Positions 26,790 through 34,289 are shown, counted from the first letter of the stretch. The stretch is DNA of 64,000 nucleotides from Streptomyces stelliscabiei (GCF_014873495.1 NZ_JADBGF010000001.1:3906001-3970000); one strand, 5' to 3'. Translations and numbers: made by a program. Notes: generated by a model not told the origin, from the letters alone.

Positions 26790-27272
26790 ATGCAAGTGCT
26801 CGCTGAGGCGTACAAGGCGAAGCAACAGGCCAAGGCTGCTGAATTGAAGCGCGCCCAGCAGAAGGAGCAGAGGACAGCGAAGGCTGCTGAGGAGCGTCGG
26901 CGCAGTCAGAAGCGTGTGGCCGCCAAGGCCGAGGCCGAGCACGCCCGCCTGCTGGCCGCAGGAGAGAAGCACCTTGAGCGGGAACAGGCTGCCCAGGCGC
27001 GTGAGGTTGCCCGTATCGAGCGCGAGTTAGCGAAGCGCCAAGCCGAGCGGCAGCGCGCTGCCGAGCAACGGGAGCGGGAGCAGGCCCGCTCGGAAAAGGA
27101 ACAGCAGAAGCAGGCACGAGAGACCCGCTTGGCTCAGTTGAAGTACGAGGCAGAGCAACGCACGCTCCAGGCCCAGGAGCAGGGAGAGGAGCCCAGATTC
27201 TTATCCAGGCCCCTCTCCCAGCACAGACGGAACGGGAGGCTGTCCCCGTCACCGCCCTGCCGACCGTCCTCC
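26790..27272 (+). pseudogene. Coiled-coil N-terminus of a larger protein, 3'-truncated
   Basis: From ATG 26790 about 140 residues form a highly charged Lys/Glu/Arg/Ala coiled coil (AEAYKAKQQAKAAELKRAQ, then repeated heptads to LKYEAEQRTLQAQEQ). In actinobacteria such N-termini precede Mrr-type restriction-endonuclease-like domains, as I recall. No such domain follows here. The frame stays open to 27887, but from about 27200 the sequence is low-complexity and antisense to two convincing genes, so true coding probably ends there. The end coordinate is approximate. Confidence 0.5.
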
Positions 27273-27575
27273 TCAAATCCGGTCAGGTTCCCTTACCGCC
27301 AGGAGGTGACCGCGGCTGGTGGCCACGCGGAGCACGTCTCGCAAGGCTCCGGTCAGTTCCTTCGCCAAGAGCTGCGTGTCCTCCGGGCCGGTGTGCTCGT
27401 CACCGAGGGTTTCCGCGGCCTGCTTCAGCAGTTCGGCCGCCGTTTCGAGTTGCTCCGATTCGATGTTGTCGGCCAAGCGGGACATGTAGCCGTCCCTGTC
27501 GTCGGTGCTCAGGTAGCAGGGCTTGCCCTCCGGCCCCGACCACGGGAGAAGCCGCAGCTCGTTCTGTGGCGTCAT
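27273..27575 (-). CDS. Small conserved element-operon protein, unknown function
   Basis: Protein of 100 residues, soluble, helical in its second half (SRLADNIESEQLETAAELLKQAAETL). ATG 27575 overlaps the upstream GntR stop by 4 bp. Last gene of a tightly packed minus-strand operon (29371 to 27273). No motif recognised. Confidence 0.65.
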   Translation of the reverse strand: MTPQNELRLLPWSGPEGKPCYLSTDDRDGYMSRLADNIESEQLETAAELLKQAAETLGDEHTGPEDTQLLAKELTGALRDVLRVATSRGHLLAVREPDRI

Positions 27576-28315
27576 CCTTGCGTCTGCCTCTCATCGATCA
27601 CGTGGTGGGTGGTGAAGACCGCGTCGACGCGATCCCCCGGGAACACCAGAAGCGCGGCCTCGACGACGCGCCCGGCGGTGTCGGCGGCAACGCGTGTGAT
27701 CGCGAGCACCGCAGCGGTGGGGTTGATCCGGAGGGTGGACGCCTCGTCTGGTGTCGGGAGGCGGGCGGAGACCGTCTCCCGGACCTCCGCCGACAGAGGG
27801 CTCAGAACAGCAAAGCTCTCTTCTGTCCGTATGGATGAGGCGCCGTCGCCGAGCGTTTCGGTGGGCTCCAGGTCGCGCGGGACGTAGATGCGGGCCAGGC
27901 TGTGCGGGGACTCTCCCTGGTAGCTGATGCTGAGGAACTCGGTCAGCGGGCTACCGTTCGGCACTCGCAGTAGGGCTGCCAGGTGTCCACGTGCCTCTAT
28001 CGCAGTGGCGCGGTCCGTGACGCGCAGAGCCGTTTCAGCGGCTGTCCACGGGTCCAGCGTCCCCCAGCCGCCGACGTACATGATCTTGCGGAGGCGGTGG
28101 CGGACGAAGTTCCCCTTGCCGTGAATCTTCTCGACGAGGCCTTCCCCTTGAAGTACCGCGAGGGCGCTCCGCAGCGTCGCTGTGCTGACTTTGTACTGGC
28201 CGGCGAGTCCGGACTCAGGCGGAAGGCGGGCGCCAGGCTTGATGCGACCGGCCGTGATCTGACGCCTGAGGTCATCGGCGATGTCGTGACGGCGAGGGGG
28301 CACGGTCCGTATCAC
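27572..28315 (-). CDS. GntR-family regulator (HutC/UTRA type)
   Basis: Protein of 247 residues. N-terminal winged HTH (IADDLRRQITAGRIKPGARLPPE, STATLRSALAVLQGEGLV) followed by a UTRA-like ligand domain (LTEFLSISYQGESPHSLARIY). GTG 28315 overlaps the upstream stop by 4 bp. Inside an operon of small genes that in AICEs sits between the korSA-type regulator and traB, so it probably controls element maintenance or transfer. Confidence 0.85.
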   Translation of the reverse strand: MIRTVPPRRHDIADDLRRQITAGRIKPGARLPPESGLAGQYKVSTATLRSALAVLQGEGLVEKIHGKGNFVRHRLRKIMYVGGWGTLDPWTAAETALRVTDRATAIEARGHLAALLRVPNGSPLTEFLSISYQGESPHSLARIYVPRDLEPTETLGDGASSIRTEESFAVLSPLSAEVRETVSARLPTPDEASTLRINPTAAVLAITRVAADTAGRVVEAALLVFPGDRVDAVFTTHHVIDERQTQG

Positions 28316-28539
28316 CGCCTTCTCAGGATCCGCACGGCGAGGAGCCGACTCCGCGTGTGCATGGTCAGCAGCTCGCCCGACTCGAACAGCAGTTGCTTGG
28401 CGCCTTGGGGCAGTTGAAAGAGGTTGCTCACCCGGCACGCCCGGCCGCCGACTTGGATGATGTCGCCGCGCTGCACAGTGGTTGAGGTGATCTCCACGGG
28501 CTGGGATACCAGTACGCCGCTGGGTGCCCGTTGCCTCAC
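28312..28539 (-). CDS. Small conserved protein of the element operon
   Basis: Protein of 75 residues starting RQRAPSGVLVSQPVEITS, with GDIIQVGGRACRVSNLFQL and ending RRR; a small beta-barrel-like domain. GTG 28539 has GAGGT upstream and overlaps the preceding gene by 4 bp. Common in Streptomyces beside GntR genes (recall); function unknown. Confidence 0.65.
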   Translation of the reverse strand: MRQRAPSGVLVSQPVEITSTTVQRGDIIQVGGRACRVSNLFQLPQGAKQLLFESGELLTMHTRSRLLAVRILRRR

Positions 28540-28739
28540 CGCTGCACCTCCGCAGGCGTGGACCGATTGGGCGCTGCGTGACACGGGCAGTCACACACCT
28601 CGTAGATCACCGGCAGGTCGACCGGCGCGACCGTCGGGGAGGACTCCGCGCAGGCGTGGTGAGTGCCGATTCGGCATGCGGTCGATCGGTAGGGGACGGA
28701 CGAAGTGCCTGTGACGTGAGGCTGTCGGCGAGGAGGCAT
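28536..28739 (-). CDS. Small Cys-rich protein of the element operon
   Basis: Protein of 67 residues with CDCPCH near residue 50, a possible metal site. Its ATG overlaps the upstream stop by one base (TGATG), and its stop overlaps the next start. Function unknown. Confidence 0.6.
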   Translation of the reverse strand: MPPRRQPHVTGTSSVPYRSTACRIGTHHACAESSPTVAPVDLPVIYEVCDCPCHAAPNRSTPAEVQR

Positions 28740-29053
28740 CAGTGCACTCCCTGGAGGACCGACCAGGCTTCGGACGGCAGATGGGCCGCCACGATCACCG
28801 AACGCCGCGGCTGTCCGCGCTTCTCCCAGGCCAGCACGTACGGGCGGACGAGCGCGACGTCCTCACCCCTGAGCGATCCCACGAGGTTCGCCGAGTCTGG
28901 GCCCCTCCTCAGAACAGCCGTCGGCTCCTCCGCGGGCGCAGGGGATGCGTAGGCCGGCGACGGCCTGGTGGACGTTAAGGGGCGGCGGTGCCTGCCCTTG
29001 GGGAAGTGCCGCTCTCTGGTGAGCGAGACGGCACGGCGGATACGGTTGAGCAC
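28739..29053 (-). CDS. Small basic protein of the element operon
   Basis: Protein of 104 residues, starting LNRIRRAVSLTRERHFPKGRHRR. A basic N-terminus and a C-terminal domain with LRGEDVALVRPYVLAWEKR. No signal peptide. Function unknown. Coupled by overlap to the following gene. Confidence 0.65.
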   Translation of the reverse strand: MLNRIRRAVSLTRERHFPKGRHRRPLTSTRPSPAYASPAPAEEPTAVLRRGPDSANLVGSLRGEDVALVRPYVLAWEKRGQPRRSVIVAAHLPSEAWSVLQGVH

Positions 29054-29065
29054 GCTGCTCAGCTC

Positions 29066-29371
29066 CTATCGCTCATGGCTCGGTCCCCCAACATCGCCCG
29101 TCGTGGGGACCGCTTTGCGTACGACCGCCCAGAGGGTGCGGCCGTTCAGGCTGGTGGCGAGGAGACCGAAACGGTCGGCCGCGGCCACTACTTCCAGGGC
29201 CTCCTGCCATAAGTCGGCGGAGAGCGATTCCGGCACCTCCGCTTCGACCGACGTGTGCCGGGGGTGTTCCTCCACTCGCGTGAGAAGCCCGATGGCGGAC
29301 AGCCGGGCGGCGAGGGACGCCGCGCTAACTCCCGAAGCGGGCACAGGGCAGCCTCCGTCACCGGCGATCAC
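29066..29371 (-). CDS. First gene of the element operon, unknown function
   Basis: Protein of 101 residues, soluble, with ADLWQEALEVVAAADRFGL helix. It leads the minus-strand operon and faces the divergent GntR gene across 48 bp. Confidence 0.6.
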   Translation of the reverse strand: MIAGDGGCPVPASGVSAASLAARLSAIGLLTRVEEHPRHTSVEAEVPESLSADLWQEALEVVAAADRFGLLATSLNGRTLWAVVRKAVPTTGDVGGPSHER

Positions 29372-29383
29372 TTTGAGTGAAGT

Positions 29384-29393
29384 TAGTTAACTA
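29384..29393. promoter_or_regulatory. Candidate operator between divergent GntR gene and operon
   Basis: The 48-bp divergent space is A/T-rich and holds a perfect 10-bp palindrome TAGTTAACTA plus two ACTAGATT direct repeats beginning at 29390 and 29405. This is a natural binding site for the adjacent GntR regulator. The match is by position and symmetry only. Confidence 0.5.
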
Positions 29394-29419
29394 GATTAGA
29401 AGTGGACTAGATTTTCCAT

Positions 29420-30175
29420 ATGTCTGAGCAGCCGCCCTATCTCCGCATCGCCGACGAACTTCGGCGGCGCATCGCGGAGCACGTCTGGGAGCCGGGGGAT
29501 CGCCTGCCCTCCCGCGCCCAGATCGGCCAGGAGTGCGGCGTGGGCGAGAACGTGGTGCGCCGAGCGCAGGAGTTGCTGATCTCCCAGGGCGTGTTGGAGG
29601 GTCGGGCCGGGTCCGGCACGTACGTCGCCGAGCCCAGGCACCGGGTGCGAGTCGTCCGCTCGTCGGCGCGAGAGCAGTCCGACGGGTCCCCGTTCCGCGT
29701 GGATATGAGGGCTGCCGGCAGCCAAGGGGATTGGGAGAGCCGGACCGATGCCAAGGTGCCGGCACCGGCGGAGATTGCGGCGCGTCTCGGAATCGCCGAA
29801 GGCGACCTGTGCGTCCGAACGGCGTACGAGTTTCTTGCCAACGGCAGGCCCGTGCAACTCTCGACGAGTTGGGAGCCGTACGACCTCACGGCTGGCTCAC
29901 TCGTCGTCCTCCCTGAGGGAGGGCCACACGCCGGGGCGGGTGTCGTGAACCGCATGGCCGCGATCGGTATCACCGTCAGCCACGCCGTGGAGCAGCCTGA
30001 GCCACGGCTGGCGACCGCCGAGGAAGCGTCGCTTCTCCGCGTCCAGAAGGCAGCGCTCGTCACGCACATCCGGCGGACGTACTACAGCGACCAGGGGCGG
30101 CCCGTGGAAACCGCGGACATCGTGGTGCCCGCCGCGCACTGCGAGATCGTCTACGAGATCCCGATCAACCGCTAG
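29420..30175 (+). CDS. GntR-family regulator, KorSA-like
   Basis: Protein of 251 residues. Winged HTH (YLRIADELRRRIAEHVWEP, RLPSRAQIGQECGVGENVV) plus a UTRA-type C-terminal domain. In pSAM2-type elements, KorSA of this class represses the pra/transfer genes. Position near the right end and divergence from a small-gene operon agree. Likely autoregulated through the palindrome at 29384. Confidence 0.85.
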   Translation: MSEQPPYLRIADELRRRIAEHVWEPGDRLPSRAQIGQECGVGENVVRRAQELLISQGVLEGRAGSGTYVAEPRHRVRVVRSSAREQSDGSPFRVDMRAAGSQGDWESRTDAKVPAPAEIAARLGIAEGDLCVRTAYEFLANGRPVQLSTSWEPYDLTAGSLVVLPEGGPHAGAGVVNRMAAIGITVSHAVEQPEPRLATAEEASLLRVQKAALVTHIRRTYYSDQGRPVETADIVVPAAHCEIVYEIPINR

Positions 30176-30220
30176 CTCTAGATCGCCTTGGGTGCTGACT
30201 CATCTGGGCAAGATGAATAC

Positions 30221-30673
30221 ATGGCATCGGAGTGGATCCCCGCTGTGGTAACCGGAGTCTCAGGAGCCCTCGGCGTCACCTTCACATGGCTCGCCGGAGC
30301 GCAAGGTAGAACACACGCAGAGCGCATGGTTACGCAGTCACGAGAAGCCGAGCAGCACACTTACCTACGAAGGGAGCGGCGCGATGCCTACTTCGAAGCC
30401 CTTCGCGTGGCCGTCCTCGATGTGCGCCGCCTGAGGTACGAACGGTCCGGAAAGATCGAGAAGCTCCGAGAAGTCGAGCAGTATTGGACGAAGACCAAAC
30501 GCATCGAAATGAGCATGGAAGCCCTCATCGCCCTGCACGCGTTCGGCAGCGAGGAGGCTCGCCACTTCGCTGAGGCATGGCGGGCGGCCACAGAGGCCAA
30601 CGACCTCGACACGATGCAGCGGCTTGTCAGGCAGTTCGGGGAACTCATGCGGACTGAGCTCCAGGAAGGCTAG
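30221..30673 (+). CDS. Small membrane-anchored protein of unknown function
   Basis: Protein of 150 residues. An N-terminal hydrophobic segment (WIPAVVTGVSGALGVTFTWL, about 5-24) is followed by a highly charged helical domain. ATG 30221 is chosen. It is the last gene before attR. No family recognised. Confidence 0.6.
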   Translation: MASEWIPAVVTGVSGALGVTFTWLAGAQGRTHAERMVTQSREAEQHTYLRRERRDAYFEALRVAVLDVRRLRYERSGKIEKLREVEQYWTKTKRIEMSMEALIALHAFGSEEARHFAEAWRAATEANDLDTMQRLVRQFGELMRTELQEG

Positions 30674-30708
30674 CCACAGGTGCCCCAGCGAAAGCGATCT
30701 AGCCTCGG

Positions 30709-30728
30709 CCTGTCGAGTGCGTGTCGAA
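30709..30728 (+). repeat. Candidate integrase arm-type site, right
   Basis: Partner of 17313-17332 (18 of 20 identical), 67 bp before attR. Confidence 0.55.
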
Positions 30729-30795
30729 GGGCGTCCTTCTAGCTGGTCGAGCAACGCAATTGCCCAGCTCAGAGGTTGTCGAGGCTCCTACTAGC

Positions 30796-30845
30796 CAGGC
30801 GCCTTCTAAGCGCTTGGCCGCAGGTTCGAGTCCTGCCGGGGGCGC
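30796..30845 (+). repeat. attR core, 50-bp direct repeat
   Basis: Exact copy of 17123-17172, a tRNA 3' part without the 5' half. Confidence 0.9.
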
Positions 30846-30855
30846 CCACACCTCA

Positions 30856-30879
30856 CCCTCCTCCCGGGAGGGCTTTTTT
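30856..30879 (+). terminator. Original tRNA-Arg terminator, now behind attR
   Basis: A 6-bp stem (30856-30861 with 30867-30872) and six T residues on the chromosomal side of attR. Confidence 0.7.
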
Positions 30880-30920
30880 CTGCCACGGCGGCTCGGACCA
30901 CATGCCCCTCCGGGGCCGGG

Positions 30921-31820
30921 TCACACCCGCCGGTCGGCGACCGACGGGGCGGCGGCGCGCCGCACGCGCTCCGCGAGGCGGCTCGAAGATGGCCAGATGA
31001 CGGCTACCAGTCCCAACCCGATGGCCCCACCCACGAGTTGCGCCCCCACGAACCCGGCGACCGACCCCGGCGCGATACCCGCGAAGGTGTCGGTGAAGGC
31101 GCGCCCCACCGTCACCGCCGGGTTGGCGAAGGACGTGGACGAGGTGAACCAGTACGCCGAACCGATGTACGACGCCACCGCGACCGGCGCGAACCGCAGC
31201 CGGTCGGAACGGGCGAGGCCGAGGACGAGCAGCACCAGGCCCGCCGTCGCGACCACCTCGGCCAGCAGCAGGTGCCCCGCCGAACGCTCGTGCGTGGACC
31301 ACTTCACCAGGGGCTCCGCGAACATCGCGTCCGCGAGTACGGCTCCGGCGATCGCCCCGAGGGTCTGCGCGGCGACGTAGGCGACCGCCTCCCGAGCCGT
31401 GAGGCCCGTGGCGCCCGCCGCCTCCGCGACCTCCCGGCCCCGCACACCGCCGCGCCGCCGCCCCGTCCACCACTCGGCCGAGGTCACGACGGGATTGAAG
31501 TGCGCCCCGGAGACCGGCCCGAACAGGGCGATGAGCACCCCGAGCCCGAAGACGGTGGCCAGGGAATTCGCCAGCAACCGCACCCCGACGTCAGGCGTCA
31601 GCGCGGTGGCCTGGATGCCGGACCCGACGACCACGGTGACCAGTGCCGCCGTACCGACGAACTCGGCGGCGACGCGCGCCCCCAACGGGGTACGCCCGGG
31701 CGCGACGGCGACCGTGTCGATGCCGATGTCGACGACCGGCCCACCGGCCCCGGCCCCGGCCCCGGCCCCGGCCCCGGCCCCGGCCCCCGCGACACTCTCC
31801 TCGATGGCAGCCAACACCAC
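30921..31820 (-). CDS. Aquaporin/MIP-family channel of the arsenic module
   Basis: Protein of about 299 residues with six hydrophobic segments and two NPA-type half-helices: GAHFNPVVT and SFANPAVTV. In arsenic operons of some bacteria an aquaglyceroporin (AqpS) replaces the ArsB efflux pump and lets arsenite leave after reduction. The neighbours ArsR and ArsC support that role. The N-terminus has a Gly-Ala run coded by a hexanucleotide repeat. The start is uncertain among GTG 31820, GTG 31817 and TTG 31814, all next to a GAGGAG. Confidence 0.85.
   Translation of the reverse strand: MVLAAIEESVAGAGAGAGAGAGAGAGGPVVDIGIDTVAVAPGRTPLGARVAAEFVGTAALVTVVVGSGIQATALTPDVGVRLLANSLATVFGLGVLIALFGPVSGAHFNPVVTSAEWWTGRRRGGVRGREVAEAAGATGLTAREAVAYVAAQTLGAIAGAVLADAMFAEPLVKWSTHERSAGHLLLAEVVATAGLVLLVLGLARSDRLRFAPVAVASYIGSAYWFTSSTSFANPAVTVGRAFTDTFAGIAPGSVAGFVGAQLVGGAIGLGLVAVIWPSSSRLAERVRRAAAPSVADRRV
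31744..31786. repeat. CGGCCC hexanucleotide repeat in the aquaporin 5' end
   Basis: About seven tandem units coding alternating Gly-Ala. Copy changes would keep the frame. Confidence 0.85.
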
Positions 31821-31847
31821 TCCTCGACATCACCCGGCGACGCCGGT

Positions 31848-32222
31848 TCAGGAACAGGACCGCTTCACGTCGTTCTCGACAGTCACCCGCGCGGCCTCCG
31901 CCAGTTCGGCGAAGCCGCCCGCGAGGGAGGCGAGGGCCTCCGGCCGGAGCCGGTAGTACGTCCACCGCCCGCACGGTTCCGTCTCCACGATCCCGGCCTC
32001 GCGCAGCACCTTCAGGTGGTTGGAGAGATTGGTCTGTCTGGCGCCCGTCTCCTCCACCAGATGCGTGGTGCAGAGGGTCTCGCGCGCGAGCAGGGTGACG
32101 ATCCTGAGGCGCAGCGGATCGGCCAGAACCCGGATCAGGTCCCGCAGCGCGTCCCGGTCCGGATCCTGGTCGGGGTCCCGGTCCGGGCCCTGCGTTGATT
32201 CAGCATCGACTGACGTCAGCAT
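31848..32222 (-). CDS. arsR: ArsR/SmtB-family metalloregulator
   Basis: Protein of 124 residues. Winged HTH with ETLCTTHLVEETGARQTNLS, and LKVLREAGIVETEPCGRWTYYRL. Cysteines at TLC, at EPC and in the C-terminal RSCS could bind As(III), though the classical ELCVCDL motif is not exact. It probably represses the aquaporin gene (26 bp downstream) and the divergent arsC. An Asp-rich N-terminal extension (DRDPDQDPDRD) is unusual. Confidence 0.85.
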   Translation of the reverse strand: MLTSVDAESTQGPDRDPDQDPDRDALRDLIRVLADPLRLRIVTLLARETLCTTHLVEETGARQTNLSNHLKVLREAGIVETEPCGRWTYYRLRPEALASLAGGFAELAEAARVTVENDVKRSCS

Positions 32223-32229
32223 GCGCTGA
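32216..32229. promoter_or_regulatory. Candidate ArsR operator
   Basis: Inverted repeat TCAGC-N4-GCTGA covers the arsR start codon in the 111-bp divergent space before arsC. Confidence 0.45.
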
Positions 32230-32333
32230 TATTGTCACATCACCTCAGGCTGATGCGAGCCGACCCGCAACCACAAACAGAAGCAGAACCAGAACCAGAA
32301 CCAGAACCAGCCATCACAGGAAGCGACCCCGCC

Positions 32334-32753
32334 ATGACCTCCCCCCTCGCCTCCGTGCTCTTCGTCTGCGTCCACAACGCGGGCCGTTCCCAGATGGCCG
32401 CGGGTTTCCTGACGCACCTCGCGGGCGACCGGATCGAGGTCCGCTCGGCCGGCTCCCTCCCCGCCGACCGGGTCAACCCGGCCGCGGTGGAGGCCATGAA
32501 GGAGGTCGGCGTCGACATCGCCGGCGCCGCGCCCAAGGTGCTGACCACCGAGGCCGTCCAGGCCTCCGACTACGTCATCACCATGGGCTGCGGCGACGCC
32601 TGCCCGGTCTTCCCCGGCAAGAAGTACCTCGACTGGGCACTGGAGGACCCGGCCGGACAGGGCGTCGAGGCGGTCCGCCCCATCCGCGACGGGATCAGGA
32701 CCCGCGTCGAGGCCCTGATCGCCGAAATCACCGAGAACGACACCCGGTCCTGA
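32334..32753 (+). CDS. arsC: Arsenate reductase (low-molecular-weight phosphatase fold)
   Basis: Protein of 139 residues. P-loop VCVHNAGRSQMAAGF with catalytic Cys at about 14 and Arg at 20, and second-cysteine region MGCGDACPVFPGKKY at about 82-96. Reduces As(V) to As(III) using thioredoxin or mycothiol. ATG 32334 is preferred (AGGAAG upstream). An in-frame ATG at 32253 would add a Glu-Pro repeat coded by four AGAACC units (32285-32308). Divergent from arsR. Confidence 0.9.
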   Translation: MTSPLASVLFVCVHNAGRSQMAAGFLTHLAGDRIEVRSAGSLPADRVNPAAVEAMKEVGVDIAGAAPKVLTTEAVQASDYVITMGCGDACPVFPGKKYLDWALEDPAGQGVEAVRPIRDGIRTRVEALIAEITENDTRS

Positions 32754-32802
32754 GCACCTTCGGCCGGATCTCCGCACGAACGGCCGCTCGACCGGCCGAC
32801 CG

Positions 32803-32875
32803 CACGCCCGGCCGCCCGACCGGCCCCCCGATTGGCCCACGCCCGGCCGCCCGACCGGCCCCCCCGATTGGCCCA
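32803..32875. repeat. Two tandem copies of a 35-37-bp C-rich unit
   Basis: Both copies end in GATTGGCCCAC. They lie between arsC and the chaplin promoter. Confidence 0.7.
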
Positions 32876-32936
32876 CGACCGGCCGCCCGCCCCGCCCCAT
32901 ACTCCCGTTCGGAACGGGTGATCCCCCGCCGGACGC

Positions 32937-32964
32937 CGTGACCCGCGGTGCGCGGGCGCGTTGA
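32937..32964 (+). promoter_or_regulatory. BldN-type promoter of the chaplin gene
   Basis: CGTGAC, 16 bp, CGTTGA: 11 of 12 bases agree with the BldN sigma-factor consensus as I recall it (CGTAAC-N16-CGTTGA). It lies about 57 bp before the start codon. Confidence 0.6.
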
Positions 32965-33020
32965 AGGGGCGTGCGGCCACGAAGTGGGGGTCGTGCTCAC
33001 CGATCAAGAAGGAGAACGTG

Positions 33021-33308
33021 ATGTCTCGCATCGCGAAGGCAGCCGTCGTCACCCTCGGCACGTCCGCCGTCGTGCTCAGCGGCGCCGGCCTGGCCGCGGC
33101 GGACGCCGGCGCCGAGGCCAAGGCCATCGGCTCGCCGGGTGTCCTGTCGGGCAACATCATCCAGGTCCCCGTCAACGTGCCGGTCAACCTGTGCGGGAAC
33201 ACGATCAACGTCGTCGGCCTCCTGAACCCGGCCTTCGGCAACGTCTGTGTCAACAAGAGCCACGACAACCACAAGGGCAACCCCGGCCCGTCCGGCTACG
33301 GCCACTGA
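33021..33308 (+). CDS. chpG: Short chaplin (ChpG-like)
   Basis: Protein of 95 residues. Signal peptide (about 1-27), then one chaplin domain (IGSPGVLSGNIIQVPVNVPV, CGNTINVVGLLNPAFGN) with the two conserved Cys, and a short hydrophilic tail. Secreted short chaplins assemble into amyloid fibrils that make aerial hyphae hydrophobic. The letter follows position next to melC, as SCO2699. AAGGAG precedes ATG 33021. The Gly/Asn/Pro-rich tail after the domain (17 residues) is longer than usual. Confidence 0.92.
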   Translation: MSRIAKAAVVTLGTSAVVLSGAGLAAADAGAEAKAIGSPGVLSGNIIQVPVNVPVNLCGNTINVVGLLNPAFGNVCVNKSHDNHKGNPGPSGYGH

Positions 33309-33355
33309 CGGGGCCCACAGCCCCGAGCGTCACAGCAGCGACACGGCAGTGACAA

Positions 33356-33390
33356 GAAGCCCCCGACGGTGTCCCACCGTCGGGGGCTTC
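33356..33390. terminator. Bidirectional terminator between chaplin and tyrosinase genes
   Basis: Perfect 16-bp stem (33356-33371 with 33375-33390) and 3-nt loop. Confidence 0.85.
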
Positions 33391-33422
33391 ACGCCGCGCG
33401 GAAACCCGGAGACCGCGGCCGG

Positions 33423-34289
33423 TCACCCGTACCGGTACACGTGCCCGATCGACTCCAGCGCGCCCGGGGTCACGTTCCAGGGCGGCATCCGCTCGTCGCG
33501 CGCGACGATCCGCCCCCGCTGGGAGTCACCCTTGCCCGGCGGCTTGGCCGGCAGGTAGCGCGCGCCCCGATGACGCCGCTGCCAGCGCGTCCACTGCAGG
33601 TCGATGAAGGCGTGGTGCAGCCAGAAGACGGGGTCGTTGACGGAGGCGCCGCCGACCATGTGCCCGCCGACCCATCGGTGCACCCGATTGTGGTTGAGCC
33701 AGGAGCCGTTGCCGGTGCCCTGGCCCCACCCTTCGAGCCGGTTGCGGAAACCCCCGCGGGTGACCGAGTTCCACGGAGCCTTGTCGTAGACGGACTCGGC
33801 GAGCGCCGCGTCCAGGTCCCGGGCGGTGGGCAGGCCGACGGGGTTGCGCGGGTAGCCGAAGTCCCGGGTGAGGTACTCGATGTCCGTGAGCCCTTCCGTG
33901 ATGGTCCACCGGCCCGTCCCGTACGCGAACGGGCCGGTCGTCACCCGCAGGTCGGAGCGCCGCCCGTTGCCGCCGAGCAGATCGGCCGTCCAGGGCACCG
34001 ACGTCGTCGTACGGTCCCGCGTCCAGTCCCAGTACGGCACGGTCACCGAGTCGTCGATCCGGCGCAGCGCCTTCTCCAGCTCCAGCACGAAGCGGCGGTG
34101 CCAGGGCAGGAAGGAGGGAGCCATGTGGGCCGCCCGCAGACCGCCGTCGCCGTCGGAGACGTAGTGGTCGATGTGCATCCGCACGAATTCGTCGTACTCG
34201 CCGCGCTGTTTGAGCTTCAGCAGCGCGCCCACGAACCGCCGCCGCTCCGTGCGCGTGAGCGTGCTGACGTCCTTACGCGTGTAGACCAT
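33423..34289 (-). CDS. melC2: Tyrosinase
   Basis: Protein of 288 residues. Binuclear copper centre: CuA His 39, 55, 64; CuB His 198, 202, 224, at the spacing of Streptomyces tyrosinases. It oxidises tyrosine to dopaquinone, giving melanin. It has no signal peptide and is exported in complex with MelC1. The start overlaps the melC1 end by 17 bp, so translation is coupled. Confidence 0.95.
   Translation of the reverse strand: MVYTRKDVSTLTRTERRRFVGALLKLKQRGEYDEFVRMHIDHYVSDGDGGLRAAHMAPSFLPWHRRFVLELEKALRRIDDSVTVPYWDWTRDRTTTSVPWTADLLGGNGRRSDLRVTTGPFAYGTGRWTITEGLTDIEYLTRDFGYPRNPVGLPTARDLDAALAESVYDKAPWNSVTRGGFRNRLEGWGQGTGNGSWLNHNRVHRWVGGHMVGGASVNDPVFWLHHAFIDLQWTRWQRRHRGARYLPAKPPGKGDSQRGRIVARDERMPPWNVTPGALESIGHVYRYG

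Larger units (their letters stand above)
17123..30845. mobile_element. Composite, decayed integrative element (AICE-like) in tRNA-Arg(UCU)
   Basis: About 13.7 kb bounded by an exact 50-bp direct repeat. The left copy is the 3' part of the intact tRNA gene. The content is typical of pSAM2-type actinomycete integrative and conjugative elements: integrase catalytic domain at the left end, DUF2637/Spd protein, FtsK/TraB piece, a small-gene operon with a GntR regulator, and a divergent KorSA-like GntR near the right end. Replication and excisionase genes are not seen. The stretch 19.6-27.2 kb between the FtsK piece and the regulator operon is filled with unrelated modules (second integrase, IS, DeoR, nuclease-like gene). 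It is probably immobile, since the integrase and transfer genes are damaged. Confidence 0.85.

Noticed and set aside
26790..27887. Full-length 360-residue coiled-coil protein
   Set aside because: The last two-thirds is antisense to the 100-residue gene and the GntR gene and has no coiled-coil or domain character.
17123..30845. Prophage
   Set aside because: No capsid, tail, terminase or lysis genes; FtsK, Spd and KorSA-like genes point to an AICE.
32253..32753. Longer ArsC starting at ATG 32253
   Set aside because: The extra Glu-Pro repeat is not part of the family fold and the start has a poor ribosome-binding site.
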